Of a stretch of DNA of 64,000 bases, positions 35,751 through 43,936 are shown piece by piece (positions within the stretch are counted from its first letter, which is position 1; each line of letters starts with the position of its first letter). A program made the position numbers and the translations under genes. The DNA comes from UBA5069 sp964560495 (GTDB lineage Bacteria > Chloroflexota > Anaerolineae > Caldilineales > Caldilineaceae). The stretch lies in NCBI GenBank assembly GCA_964560495.1, contig CAZLMM010000005.1:1-64000 (forward strand). The letters are read 5' to 3'. The notes beneath the pieces are model-generated. The model was not told the origin of the DNA, searched no databases, and worked only from the letters and a program-made list of their open reading frames with translations.

Positions 35751-36794
35751 ATGGGCGATACAATCGACCTAACCGACCGGCGCAAAAAAATCTTGCGCAC
35801 GGTGATACAAGAATATGTGCGCACCGCGCAGCCGGTGAGCAGCAACATGTGCCAGAGCGCCGATCTGGGCGTCAGCCCGGCCACTATCCGCAACGATCTA
35901 GCAGCACTCGAGGCGTTGGGTCTCCTGACACATCCCCACACCAGCGCGGGTCGTATTCCCACCGATGCGGGCTATCGCTATTTCGTTCATCACCTGATGG
36001 CAGATACAGAGCTGCCGCCCAGTGAACGATTGAGCATCCGTCAGGAATTTCATCAGGCGCGCCAAGAGATGGACCAGTGGTTGCAGCTCAGTGCGTCGGT
36101 CCTGGCGCGCACGTCGCAAAGCGCCGCGCTCGCGACTGCGCCGCGCTCGCTGCGCAGCCGTTACAAACACCTGGAATTGGTGGCGATCTACGCCGCCAAA
36201 GTGCTGCTGGTGCTGGTCATGCACGACGGTATGGTGAAACAACAATTGCTCGACCTGGATCAGCCCATGGAGCAGAGCGAGCTGAGCATGGTGAGCAACG
36301 AACTGAACGATCGGTTGGTGGGGTTGAACGTCGATGAAATCGCCAGCCTGGTCGCAATGCTTTCGCCTTTTGCGCGCCAGGTGATGCTGGTAGTGATGGA
36401 AGCCATGGAACGCGTGGACAGCCAGATCAGCGGGCAGATCTATCGCGACGGACTGGCGCAGGTTCTCGAGGCGCCGGAGTTTGCCGAGGGCGAAAACGTG
36501 CGACGAATCGTACAGGTCTTTGAGCGCCGTTCGCTGATTGAACAGGTCGTAGGCGAGCTGAGCGATGTGGGTGACGTACATGTCGTCATCGCTGGCGATG
36601 GTCGGCTTCCTGAATTGCGCGACATGAGCCTCGTACTCGGTCGCTACGGCGTCGATGAACATGCTACTGGCGTATTGGGCGTCATTGGTCCGGTGCGCAT
36701 GGCATATGGTCGCAGCGTGGGCGCAGTGCGTTTTGTGGCTGCGGTCATGAGTGAGATGGTCGAGGGCATGTACGGACCCACTTATGGATCGTAG
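35751..36794 (+). CDS. hrcA: Heat-inducible transcription repressor HrcA
   Basis: 347 residues. The N-terminal winged helix reads LTDRRKKILRTVIQEYVRTAQPVSS, SPATIRNDLAALEALGLLTHPHTSAGRIPTDAGYRYFV, the signature of HrcA. The middle GAF-like domain includes KYRYKHLELVAIYAAKVLLVLV-type strands, and the C-terminal part ends GVLGVIGPVRMAYGRSVGAVRFVAAVMSEMV. HrcA represses grpE/dnaK/groE operons with GroEL help. There is no Shine-Dalgarno match before the ATG. It is followed by grpE, but dnaK and dnaJ are absent from the vicinity. Confidence 0.95.
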   Translation: MGDTIDLTDRRKKILRTVIQEYVRTAQPVSSNMCQSADLGVSPATIRNDLAALEALGLLTHPHTSAGRIPTDAGYRYFVHHLMADTELPPSERLSIRQEFHQARQEMDQWLQLSASVLARTSQSAALATAPRSLRSRYKHLELVAIYAAKVLLVLVMHDGMVKQQLLDLDQPMEQSELSMVSNELNDRLVGLNVDEIASLVAMLSPFARQVMLVVMEAMERVDSQISGQIYRDGLAQVLEAPEFAEGENVRRIVQVFERRSLIEQVVGELSDVGDVHVVIAGDGRLPELRDMSLVLGRYGVDEHATGVLGVIGPVRMAYGRSVGAVRFVAAVMSEMVEGMYGPTYGS

Positions 36795-36835
36795 GCCCGC
36801 AGTAGTACAATAAATCTCTGACGTGAAAATAGGCT

Positions 36836-36866
36836 CACCACAGAGGACACAGGGGAACGCAGAGAG
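36836..36866. repeat. CACAGAG-type dispersed repeat
   Basis: A degenerate tract reading CACCACAGAGGACACAGG and GGAACGCAGAGAG lies in the 150-bp gap between hrcA and grpE. A related copy lies at 30577-30601 in the opposite orientation. Confidence 0.55.
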
Positions 36867-36944
36867 CTATTTTCATTGTTTGTTCTGGCCTCCAGGTCAT
36901 GTGGCCTATTCAGAATTTCCTTAATTCATGCTAGATTGACAAGT

Positions 36945-37571
36945 ATGATGAGCGAGCAAATCATAATCGATCCGACAGACAACGCAGCGGTAGACCAATC
37001 ACAAGAAAGCTCCCCCATCCAGGCCAACGGAGCAAACATGGAAGCGCCAGCGGCGGACAGCGCGGCAGCGCAAGAAACAGAGGCTGTGGCTGCGGTGGAG
37101 GATCTCATCAGCAAGCTACAGGTTGAACTTGAGGCTGAACGGGTGCGCGCCAATGAGTTGCTAGACAAATTCCAACGCAGCGCGGCCGAATTTCAGAACG
37201 CCCGTCGTCGTCAGGAAAGGCAGATGGCGGAGGAAGTGGAGCGCGCCAGCCTCCATATCATCAAACGCTTGTTGCCCGTGATGGACGACTTTGGGCTCGC
37301 CTTCCAAAATGTGCCTTCTTCCGCAACCGATGAGGAAAATGCCTGGCTCAACGGGTTTCGCCAGATTCAGAAAAAACTTCAAGGCATCCTGGAAGATGAA
37401 GGTATCACGCCCATTGCCGTGGATGGCTCATTTGACCCGATTCGCCATGAAGCCGTAACCAGTGAACCGCACGAGGGCATGGAAAGTGGTCAAATCATCG
37501 CCACTCTGCGCATGGGCTATGAGCACAAGGGGAGAGTGCTGCGCCCGGCGTTGGTACGCGTGGCTTCCTGA
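36945..37571 (+). CDS. grpE: Nucleotide exchange factor GrpE
   Basis: 208 residues from the first of two adjacent Met codons (36945/36948). A 50-residue acidic N-terminus is followed by a long coiled coil (LISKLQVELEAERVRANELLDKFQRSAAEFQNARRR) and the C-terminal beta domain with VDGSFDPIRHEAVTSEPHEGMESGQIIATLRMGYEHKGRVLRPALVRV, the GrpE signature. It accelerates ADP release from DnaK. It is 150 bp after hrcA and 21 bp before a GNAT gene on the same strand. Confidence 0.95.
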   Translation: MMSEQIIIDPTDNAAVDQSQESSPIQANGANMEAPAADSAAAQETEAVAAVEDLISKLQVELEAERVRANELLDKFQRSAAEFQNARRRQERQMAEEVERASLHIIKRLLPVMDDFGLAFQNVPSSATDEENAWLNGFRQIQKKLQGILEDEGITPIAVDGSFDPIRHEAVTSEPHEGMESGQIIATLRMGYEHKGRVLRPALVRVAS

Positions 37572-37592
37572 GGCGCAGACGAAACGATACTC

Positions 37593-38606
37593 ATGACCGC
37601 CATCCCCGCCGCCAGCCATCCTGGCGCCAAAATCGTACAGTCGGGCATTCGCCCCTTCGACATCAGCCGCGACCTGCGCCCGGTGGCCGAGTTGATCTCC
37701 GACGCCTTCGCCGATGAGCTGGATGAACGCGGGAGCGCGGCGCTGCGGGAGATGCGCATGATGAGCCACTTTGGCGGCGTGATTGATGTGCTCAACCGCA
37801 CCACAGGCGAGTTCGATGATTTCTTTGGCGGATTTGTCTGGATTGAAGACAATAAGGTTGTGGGCAACATCACGGTGCAACGCGCTGACAAATATGGCAA
37901 TCGTTGGCAGATCGCCAACGTGGCGGTGTTGCGCTCTTACCGGGGGCGCGGGATCTCGCGGCGCCTCATGGAAGCTGCGTTGGACTGCGTGCGGGAGCAG
38001 GGCGGCAAGTGGGTGGTGCTGCAAGTCTATGCCCAAAATGAAATTGCGCGCACGCTCTATCAGCATCTGGGCTTTGAGGAAGTGGGCGGAATGACCGATC
38101 TGCGCCTTGCCCGCACGCCAGCGCGCTTGCCCGAATTGGGACGCATCGCCAACTTCCACTCCTTCTCCGTCAATGATTGGCAACCGATCTACGAGCTTGC
38201 CAACAACCAGCTCGGCGCGCAGGCCCAATGGTGGCGCGCGCTGCGCCGCGCCGATTTTCAGGCGCCGCTAGATCAACAAATCGGCGAGTGGTTCTGGCGC
38301 GCGCTGGGACGTCGGCAGGTTTATCGCCGTTGTATTCAGTCCTCCGAACGGTTCGAGGCAGCGCTGTTGCTGCAAGCCCAACGGTGGAGCAGCCCTCACA
38401 AAGTACAATTCTGGACGCGCCCCGACAATTATGGTCGCTATGAAGAACCACTGATTCTCTGGACATTGCGCACGTTACAGAATTACCCACGTTGGCCGAT
38501 TCACGTCCAGGTGAGCAGCGGTCACGAAGAGGCGCTGGAGGCGCTCGGACGATGGGGCTTCGAGGCAGCGCGTACGCTCCTCACGTTGCGTCTGGAACTG
38601 AAGTAA
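37593..38606 (+). CDS. GNAT family N-acetyltransferase
   Basis: 337 residues. Residues 15-165 form a GNAT fold: VAELISDAFADELDERG, then GFVWIEDNKVVGNITVQ, IANVAVLRSYRGRGISRRLMEAAL (motif A acetyl-CoA P-loop) and VLQVYAQNEIARTLYQHLGFEEV. The C-terminal 170 residues contain a helical and degenerate second region (RWPIHVQVSSGHEEALEALGRWGFEAARTLLTLRL) that looks like a second, non-canonical GNAT half. Substrate unknown. It follows grpE by 21 bp and may be in its operon. Confidence 0.82.
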   Translation: MTAIPAASHPGAKIVQSGIRPFDISRDLRPVAELISDAFADELDERGSAALREMRMMSHFGGVIDVLNRTTGEFDDFFGGFVWIEDNKVVGNITVQRADKYGNRWQIANVAVLRSYRGRGISRRLMEAALDCVREQGGKWVVLQVYAQNEIARTLYQHLGFEEVGGMTDLRLARTPARLPELGRIANFHSFSVNDWQPIYELANNQLGAQAQWWRALRRADFQAPLDQQIGEWFWRALGRRQVYRRCIQSSERFEAALLLQAQRWSSPHKVQFWTRPDNYGRYEEPLILWTLRTLQNYPRWPIHVQVSSGHEEALEALGRWGFEAARTLLTLRLELK

Positions 38607-38691
38607 GAGATAGATAATTGCATTTTGCGGAATGCCCCAGAGATTCCATCGCAGCGTGGCGTGTAAACATTCGTAACGAAGAGGCCACAAT

Positions 38692-38991
38692 ATGGAGGAA
38701 TGTGGACAGGGCTGCTTGGGGTGTGGCGGAATCCTGCTTGTCATAGTCATTATAATCATACTGGTGATATTCGTATTACCGTGGGGAGCCGTTGCCTTCA
38801 TTCTATCTATGTTGATACTTGGCGCCGTAGCAGGATTCTTAGGCGGCTCCAGCATCGGAATCGCTTCTGGTGGTCAAGCATCGAATGGTTCATGCCTCTT
38901 TGCGGTGTTGTTCGGCGTCATTTTCGCGCTAATCGGCTACGCGATTATCTCGTCAGCCTGGTGGCTCCTCACTTATCTGCCGTTCGTGTAA
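38692..38991 (+). CDS. Small Cys/Gly-rich membrane protein of unknown function
   Basis: 99 residues. The N-terminus MEECGQGCLGCGG contains three Cys. Then a hydrophobic segment (about 13-34) rich in Ile/Val, a second helix (about 35-52) and a third (about 68-96) follow. The middle loop is Gly/Ser-rich (GGSSIGIASGGQASNG). AGAGG lies upstream of the ATG. Nothing recognisable identifies a function. The three closely spaced Cys could bind a metal or form disulfides. Confidence 0.55.
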   Translation: MEECGQGCLGCGGILLVIVIIIILVIFVLPWGAVAFILSMLILGAVAGFLGGSSIGIASGGQASNGSCLFAVLFGVIFALIGYAIISSAWWLLTYLPFV

Positions 38992-39043
38992 GCTTGCACC
39001 TTCTCGCCCAGGGCAGTGAAGGAAAAAGGAGTTACAGACCACC

Positions 39044-39292
39044 ATGTTGGTGGACGCATTGAAAAAGGAAGACGAGAGGAAGCGCCAGCTCTGGGTCAAC
39101 GAAGGCATCGAACAAGGCATCGAGATCGGTGAAGCCAAGGGCAAGGCGCTTGGGAAAGCAGAACGTGATCGTCAGCTCGCTCGCGCCATGACCGCCAACG
39201 ACTATCCCGCGGCGACTATCGCTCAACTGCTTGCCATCAGCGAAGAAGAGATGCTGCGATTCCTGACAGCAGAGGATGAACCTGGCCTGTAA
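39044..39292 (+). CDS. Short helical protein resembling the C-terminal tail of Rpn/PD-(D/E)XK families
   Basis: 82 residues. It is mostly helical and charged, with a Gly/Glu-rich segment (EGIEQGIEIGEAKGKALGKAERD) followed by AATIAQLLAISEEEMLRFL. This pattern is common at the C-termini of Rpn-type nucleases and related DUF proteins, where the catalytic core would lie upstream. No such core is present here, so it may be a truncated remnant or an independent small gene. Coding probability is moderate. Confidence 0.45.
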   Translation: MLVDALKKEDERKRQLWVNEGIEQGIEIGEAKGKALGKAERDRQLARAMTANDYPAATIAQLLAISEEEMLRFLTAEDEPGL

Positions 39293-39357
39293 TGCAGGCG
39301 CTAACTGTCAGCCCATTGTCCGGAAGCTCTGTGCGGTAGGCTGGCGTCTCCGACGGG

Positions 39358-40344
39358 TCACCGACCTCTATCGGCGGCTGGTCCATACACCAGCAGTCGA
39401 ACCTGATCGGGTGATAGACGCACATCCGCTGCGGTGAGCGAATCTCGCAGGTGAGCCGTCGTTTTGCACCCCACAATTGGCACTGTTGTAAACGGCTGTG
39501 AAAGAAGGTAGCCCAACACGACCTGAGTCACGGTCAGCCCCGTCTCCGCCGCCAACTCCTGGACCCGGCGACCCCGTTCATGGTTTTCCTTGCCTGCATA
39601 CAACCTCTGCTGCCCTGCACTCAACCGATCACTGCGCCCCATAGCCATCTTCTGAAAAAGACCATTTGCCTGGCTGGAATAGGGGATGGCGGCCAGGCCA
39701 GTCTCCATATGATAGCGCCACATCTCGTCATCCATCGCGCACATGGTTGGGTCGCTAAACGCGCTGGCATCGATCTGCGCCAGACTCCACATCATCTGAT
39801 TCGCCACAAAGCCAACCATCCCCTGCGTCCGGGCATACTCTTGGGCAGCGGAGACACGCGCTGTGCGCCAGTTCGAGCAGCCGAAGTAACGGATTTTGCC
39901 CATGCGCGCTTGCCCGGCAAGCGTATCCAAAATCTCGGCCACAGGCCGGCTTGGATCATCCCTATGTAAATAGTAAAGGTCGATGACATCGGTCTGCAAG
40001 TGACGCAGACTGGCTTCAAGGTCTGCCACGATATCGTCGGGTGAACAGCGGAGAAGGTGCGGGGTCGCCAGATCATAGTGTGCGCCTTTGGTGGCGATGA
40101 CCATCTGCTGGCGATTGCGGCGCCCCTGCATCCACGCGCCGATGGTCTTCTCACTGATGCTGCGCTCTCCCGGCAGCCAGTTGGCATAGACTGCTGCTGT
40201 GTCGATGAAATTGCCACCCGCGTCCCAATAAGCGTCAAGCAGGTCGAATGACTCTGCGCGACCGATCGAGCTGCCGATATCGGTCGAGCCCAAACACAAC
40301 TGAGAGACGTGCAATCCTGTCTCAGGCAGTGTCACGATCTTCAT
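39358..40344 (-). CDS. Aldo/keto reductase
   Basis: 328 residues. The (beta/alpha)8 AKR fold is shown by LHVSQLCLGSTDIGSS, then AYWDAGGNFIDTAAVYANW (catalytic Asp and Tyr), VIATKGAHYDLATPH, VDLYYLHRDDPSRPV, KIRYFGCSNWRTARV and a NADPH-binding C-terminus GLTVTQVVLGYLLSQPFTTVPIVGCKT. It reduces or oxidises carbonyls of sugars or aldehydes. It is similar to the YajO/general stress AKR subgroup. The 127-bp AT-rich region to 40471 may hold its promoter; no gene was seen there. Confidence 0.88.
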   Translation of the reverse strand: MKIVTLPETGLHVSQLCLGSTDIGSSIGRAESFDLLDAYWDAGGNFIDTAAVYANWLPGERSISEKTIGAWMQGRRNRQQMVIATKGAHYDLATPHLLRCSPDDIVADLEASLRHLQTDVIDLYYLHRDDPSRPVAEILDTLAGQARMGKIRYFGCSNWRTARVSAAQEYARTQGMVGFVANQMMWSLAQIDASAFSDPTMCAMDDEMWRYHMETGLAAIPYSSQANGLFQKMAMGRSDRLSAGQQRLYAGKENHERGRRVQELAAETGLTVTQVVLGYLLSQPFTTVPIVGCKTTAHLRDSLTAADVRLSPDQVRLLVYGPAADRGR

Positions 40345-40471
40345 CTCTGCGCATCTCCCTATCAGTCGCTTAATTTCGACTGTACTACAACTTTATTTCG
40401 TCTGTTATTAGACTTTTTATCACAGTTTTTGCAACTTTTTACAGTGGATGAACATAGGATGACAGGAACGC

Positions 40472-41296
40472 CTATATCCTTGACAACAACTCAGTGCGGC
40501 GGAAGGTGCGCGCACCCACAGCCATCAGCGCAGCATCAATCAACCAGAAGACCATCCCCACCGCCAAGACCATCCACACGCTGAAGAAGAGTACACCAGT
40601 GATCTGACCAAGCATGAGGAGAACCACGGGCAGCACGACCAGCCCACCGATCTGATAGGCATCCTGAAAGGTGTTGACGCGTGATGAGACGATGACAGTG
40701 GCGCCCAGCCCCATTCCCGCTGCGGCTGGCGCCACCCAGAATGTCAAAATCAGCCACATGGCGTCGGGCAGGATGGGGCGGCCAAAGACCGGCCAGGCCG
40801 CAGCATTGCCGACGATCCAATAAACGGCTGCACTCCCCCAGGCGACCGCAATCCCAGACAGCCACGGACCGAGCAACTTGGCCAGCAGCAACTCATGATC
40901 AGTTGTCGGCGTATAGAGCAGCGCCTCCAACGTCTTACGCTCCTTTTCACCGGCGAAACTGTCCGCAGCAATGACGCTGGAGACCATGATGGGCATAATG
41001 AGGTACAGAGGGGCAAACATGAAGCGCAAGACAAACAGGATCGCCGTTTGTGTGACGTCGCCCATATCAAACTGGCTTCGCAGTTCTGCTGGCATCATAG
41101 CGGCAAGTTCCGCCATATCAGCCGCATCCTCACCCGAAGCGCCGAGAAACGACAGGCCAAATGTTACCGCCCCGGGCAGGATGACCACCAGGATCAGAGG
41201 AAGGATAATCATTGGCAACGTCACGGACTTGCTGCGCAAGACAACCTGCAAGTCCTTGCGAATAATGGCCCGGATCGCCCTGATATTCATTGCCAT
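40472..41296 (-). CDS. ABC-2 type transporter permease (NatB-like)
   Basis: 274 residues with six hydrophobic segments. It contains IRKDLQVVLRSKSVTLPMIILPL at the N-terminus and the ABC-2 permease motif SFAGEKERKTLEALLYTP in the first large cytoplasmic loop, followed by LLLAKLLGPWLSGIAVAW. The C-terminal helices include VLPVVLLMLGQITGVLFF. Its start overlaps the ATP-binding protein gene by 10 bp, so the two form one exporter. Substrate unknown. Confidence 0.86.
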   Translation of the reverse strand: MAMNIRAIRAIIRKDLQVVLRSKSVTLPMIILPLILVVILPGAVTFGLSFLGASGEDAADMAELAAMMPAELRSQFDMGDVTQTAILFVLRFMFAPLYLIMPIMVSSVIAADSFAGEKERKTLEALLYTPTTDHELLLAKLLGPWLSGIAVAWGSAAVYWIVGNAAAWPVFGRPILPDAMWLILTFWVAPAAAGMGLGATVIVSSRVNTFQDAYQIGGLVVLPVVLLMLGQITGVLFFSVWMVLAVGMVFWLIDAALMAVGARTFRRTELLSRI

Positions 41297-42264
41297 GCTC
41301 CATCGCCGTCTTCTCCAGCCTGGGAAGCGCGCTCTTGCAGAGCAAAGTAGACATCTTCCAGCGAGGCCTCTTCTTCGATCACTTGATAGATTGACACGCC
41401 AGCCTCAACCAGCGCAGCAATCATTGCAGGGATTACACCGCGAGGCGTTCCCTGCACATGCACGACGGCAGAGTTGTCGGCGTCTGCTTCGGCGCGAGGC
41501 GACCATTGCAATTTGGTCAGGCAGTCGAGCGCATGTGTCCGCTGCTGTGGATCGACCTCCAGGATCATTCTCTGTCGCCGTCCATAGCGCACGGCTAGCT
41601 CTGCGGGTGCGCCGGCGGCCAACAAACGTCCTTGGGACAAAACCGCTACATGCGAGCACAATCGCTGCGCTTCGTAGAGGTTGTGTGTGCAAAGAAAGAC
41701 CGTGCGCTTTTCGGAGCGACTGACGCGCATGATCAGCTGATGAACTTCACGCGTCGCCGCTGGGTCGAGTCCTGCGGTCGGCTCATCCAAAAAAATGATC
41801 TCCGGGTTGTGGAGGAGCGTCCGGGCCAGCGCCATCTTCTGGCGCATTCCCTTGCTGAACTCGCCCACTTTGGCATTGGCGCGCGCCGAGAGATCGAACA
41901 AATCGAGCAGTTCATCCACGCGCCGGTTCACTTGCTCTCTGGGTACGCCATAAATGTCGGCGTAGATGCGCAATGTGGCGCGCGCACTCAAGCGATCATC
42001 AAGCGAAGGCGTCTCGGTGAGCACGCCTGTGCGACGCCGTACTGCGGGGCCATGAATCGCCGGGTCAAGGCCAAAGACACGCGCCGAACCAGATGTGGCC
42101 GCCAGCACGCCGTTCAGCAAGCGCACAGTAGTCGTCTTGCCGGCGCCATTGTGCCCCAAAAAGCCAAACACATCTCCCGCTTCGATGGAAATCGTCAGTC
42201 CATCGACCGCAGTGACGTTGGCAAAACGCCGTGTCAAACCGCTTGTCTCGATGACGAGCGTCAT
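41287..42264 (-). CDS. ABC transporter ATP-binding protein (ABC-2 exporter)
   Basis: 325 residues. Walker A is GHNGAGKTT, the signature motif is FSKGMRQKMALA, Walker B is IIFLDEPTAGLD, and the H-loop region is VFLCTHNLYEAQRL. The C-terminal 90 residues (VDPQQRTHALDCLTKLQW...VIPAMIAALVEAGVSIYQVIEEEASLEDVYFALQE) are typical of the DUF4162-type tail found on ABC-2 exporter ATPases. It overlaps the M29 peptidase gene by 4 bp upstream and the permease gene by 10 bp downstream, giving one operon. Confidence 0.9.
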   Translation of the reverse strand: MTLVIETSGLTRRFANVTAVDGLTISIEAGDVFGFLGHNGAGKTTTVRLLNGVLAATSGSARVFGLDPAIHGPAVRRRTGVLTETPSLDDRLSARATLRIYADIYGVPREQVNRRVDELLDLFDLSARANAKVGEFSKGMRQKMALARTLLHNPEIIFLDEPTAGLDPAATREVHQLIMRVSRSEKRTVFLCTHNLYEAQRLCSHVAVLSQGRLLAAGAPAELAVRYGRRQRMILEVDPQQRTHALDCLTKLQWSPRAEADADNSAVVHVQGTPRGVIPAMIAALVEAGVSIYQVIEEEASLEDVYFALQERASQAGEDGDGAWQ

Positions 42265-43520
42265 AGGACGAATTGGCCGCTTTTCATGATGGCAACATGG
42301 CTGCCATCGACGCAGATGCCGGTGACATCCATTGTGGACGTCCCGATCATGAAATCCACATGTGTTTCGGCGTCATTGAGCCCTGCAGCAACCCGTTCTT
42401 CTTCGGACATGCTCACGCCATGTTCCATACCTTCGGGATAGGCTTTACCAAACGCGATATGGCAGACCGCGTTCTCATCGAAAAGAGTCTCAAAAAAGAT
42501 GACGCCGCTCTGGTTTACAGGCGAGCGCATATCCACGAGAGAGACTTCACCGAGTCGGGTGGCTCCTGGGATCCGAAAGAACTCATCCAGTACATCCTGT
42601 CCCAATGCGGCGCTGAATTCGACGACCTGACCCTCTTTGAAATGGAATAAGGCATTTTCAACGCGTCGGTCAAATGGGAAGCCAGGTTTTGAAGTGCGCA
42701 CCCAGCCATCGACGCGACCCGAATGGGGAGATGTAAAGACCTCCTCCGTCGGAATGTTGGGGATAAACTCGATCCCAGTGTGAGTTCGTGAGGACGCGCC
42801 GACCCAAATAGGAGCATCTGTCAGGCCGATCACCAGGTCGGTCGATGGGCTTCCATCCTCCGCAGCCACGGGATCAAAGAAATGGAGGGATCGTACATTG
42901 TGCTGGGTCAGATACTCGACAATCTTTCTGAGCGACGCGTCATGACGCCGCCAGGCAAGCACAGGGTCTTCGGCATCGGCGCGCGCCAGTTGCAAGACTG
43001 TCTGCCACAGTAGATCGAAACTTTCTGCCGCCGAGTGTTCTGGGAAGACCTGAGAAGCCCAGCGTTGGGTAGGGACAGCGGCGACGCACCACTGCACTTG
43101 GCCCGCCATCACAGCATCGTAATAGAATTTCGTCTTGCGGATGCGCGCATGAGAGATGCGCCGCATGACGGCTGGTTCTACGTCATCGAAAATGTCTGGA
43201 TGCGCCGAGCCCACAAGCGACAACCGCGCCCATCCATCTTCGAGCATCTGGGTCAATTGCGCCACAAGATAGTCGGGCACAAAATCCAAATCCTCTGGGC
43301 GGCTGTGCAACATGCGCTGCCGGACGCTTGGGTCGTCGTCCCATTGGACATGAACATATTTTGCTCCGGCGCGATATGCAGCGCCAACCACCTGGCGCGC
43401 AAACTCGGCGTGTTCCAATTCCGCACGCAGAAACAACCCCTGCCCATGTTGCAAATTGACGCCCACCCTGAGCAGAAGATCAGCGTAGCGTTCCTGCTGT
43501 AACAAAAGATCAGATCGCAC
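42261..43520 (-). CDS. M29 family aminopeptidase (AmpS/thermophilic aminopeptidase)
   Basis: 419 residues from a GTG at 43520 with AAAGGAGA 7 nt upstream. The M29 fold is recognisable from YADLLLRVGVNLQHGQGLFLRAE, then GAKYVHVQWDDDPSVRQRM, IEFIPNIPTEEVFTSPHSGRVDGW with the first catalytic Glu, and ARLGEVSLVD-type and HMDFMIGTSTMDVTGI-like C-terminal metal-ligand segments (His, Asp). It uses two divalent metal ions to remove N-terminal residues from peptides in the cytoplasm. It heads an operon with the ABC exporter. Confidence 0.9.
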   Translation of the reverse strand: MRSDLLLQQERYADLLLRVGVNLQHGQGLFLRAELEHAEFARQVVGAAYRAGAKYVHVQWDDDPSVRQRMLHSRPEDLDFVPDYLVAQLTQMLEDGWARLSLVGSAHPDIFDDVEPAVMRRISHARIRKTKFYYDAVMAGQVQWCVAAVPTQRWASQVFPEHSAAESFDLLWQTVLQLARADAEDPVLAWRRHDASLRKIVEYLTQHNVRSLHFFDPVAAEDGSPSTDLVIGLTDAPIWVGASSRTHTGIEFIPNIPTEEVFTSPHSGRVDGWVRTSKPGFPFDRRVENALFHFKEGQVVEFSAALGQDVLDEFFRIPGATRLGEVSLVDMRSPVNQSGVIFFETLFDENAVCHIAFGKAYPEGMEHGVSMSEEERVAAGLNDAETHVDFMIGTSTMDVTGICVDGSHVAIMKSGQFVL

Positions 43521-43552
43521 TTTATGTCTCCTTTCGCGTGACGATGCATCCC

Positions 43553-43558
43553 ATTATA
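43553..43558 (-). promoter_or_regulatory. -10 box upstream of M29 aminopeptidase gene
   Basis: Perfect TATAAT on the minus strand, 32 bp before the GTG start. A clear -35 was not found. Confidence 0.45.
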
Positions 43559-43709
43559 GTCCGACCAGGATGAAACACGAAAGGCGCATAGGGGTGCGCC
43601 CAGGTTTTTGGCGCATGCAATCACACTGAATTCCAGAGGCATGGAACAGTCTCAAACGCATCGGACAACGCTGGAGGCCAGTGAAAATATATCCGAAAAA
43701 GCAAGAGTT

Positions 43710-43738
43710 TTGACACAAATGCTTCAAACGGCTATACT
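43710..43738 (+). promoter_or_regulatory. Sigma70 promoter of tRNA-Lys
   Basis: TTGACA (43710-43715) and TATACT (43733-43738) with a 17-bp spacer, 30 bp before the tRNA 5' end. Confidence 0.75.
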
Positions 43739-43768
43739 AAAAATCAAGTTAAAAACTAAGTTAACAAT

Positions 43769-43844
43769 GGCCCACTAGCTCAATTGGCAGAGCAAGTGAC
43801 TCTTAATCACTGGGTTCCAGGTTCAAGTCCTGGGTGGGTCACCA
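43769..43844 (+). tRNA. tRNA-Lys (anticodon CTT)
   Basis: A full cloverleaf of 76 nt. A 7-bp acceptor stem (GGCCCAC with GTGGGTC, one G-U pair) is followed by a D-arm GCTCAATTGGCAGAGC, an anticodon stem AGTGA/TCACT closing the CTCTTAA loop with CTT as anticodon, a T-arm with TTCAAGT, and an encoded CCA. It reads Lys codons AAG. It has its own promoter and a hairpin downstream, so it is probably monocistronic. Confidence 0.95.
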
Positions 43845-43879
43845 CTTCATCATCTCCTCACATTCCATGAGAAAGGCCG

Positions 43880-43908
43880 GGCGCTCAGGTTCACCTTGAG
43901 CGCCTTTT
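43880..43908 (+). terminator. Rho-independent terminator after tRNA-Lys
   Basis: GGCGCTCAGG (43880-43889) pairs with CCTTGAGCGCC (43894-43904) with one bulged base, followed by TTTT, 36 bp after the tRNA. Confidence 0.75.
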
Positions 43909-43936
43909 CATCAATCCGTGTAGGACAAGATACTGG

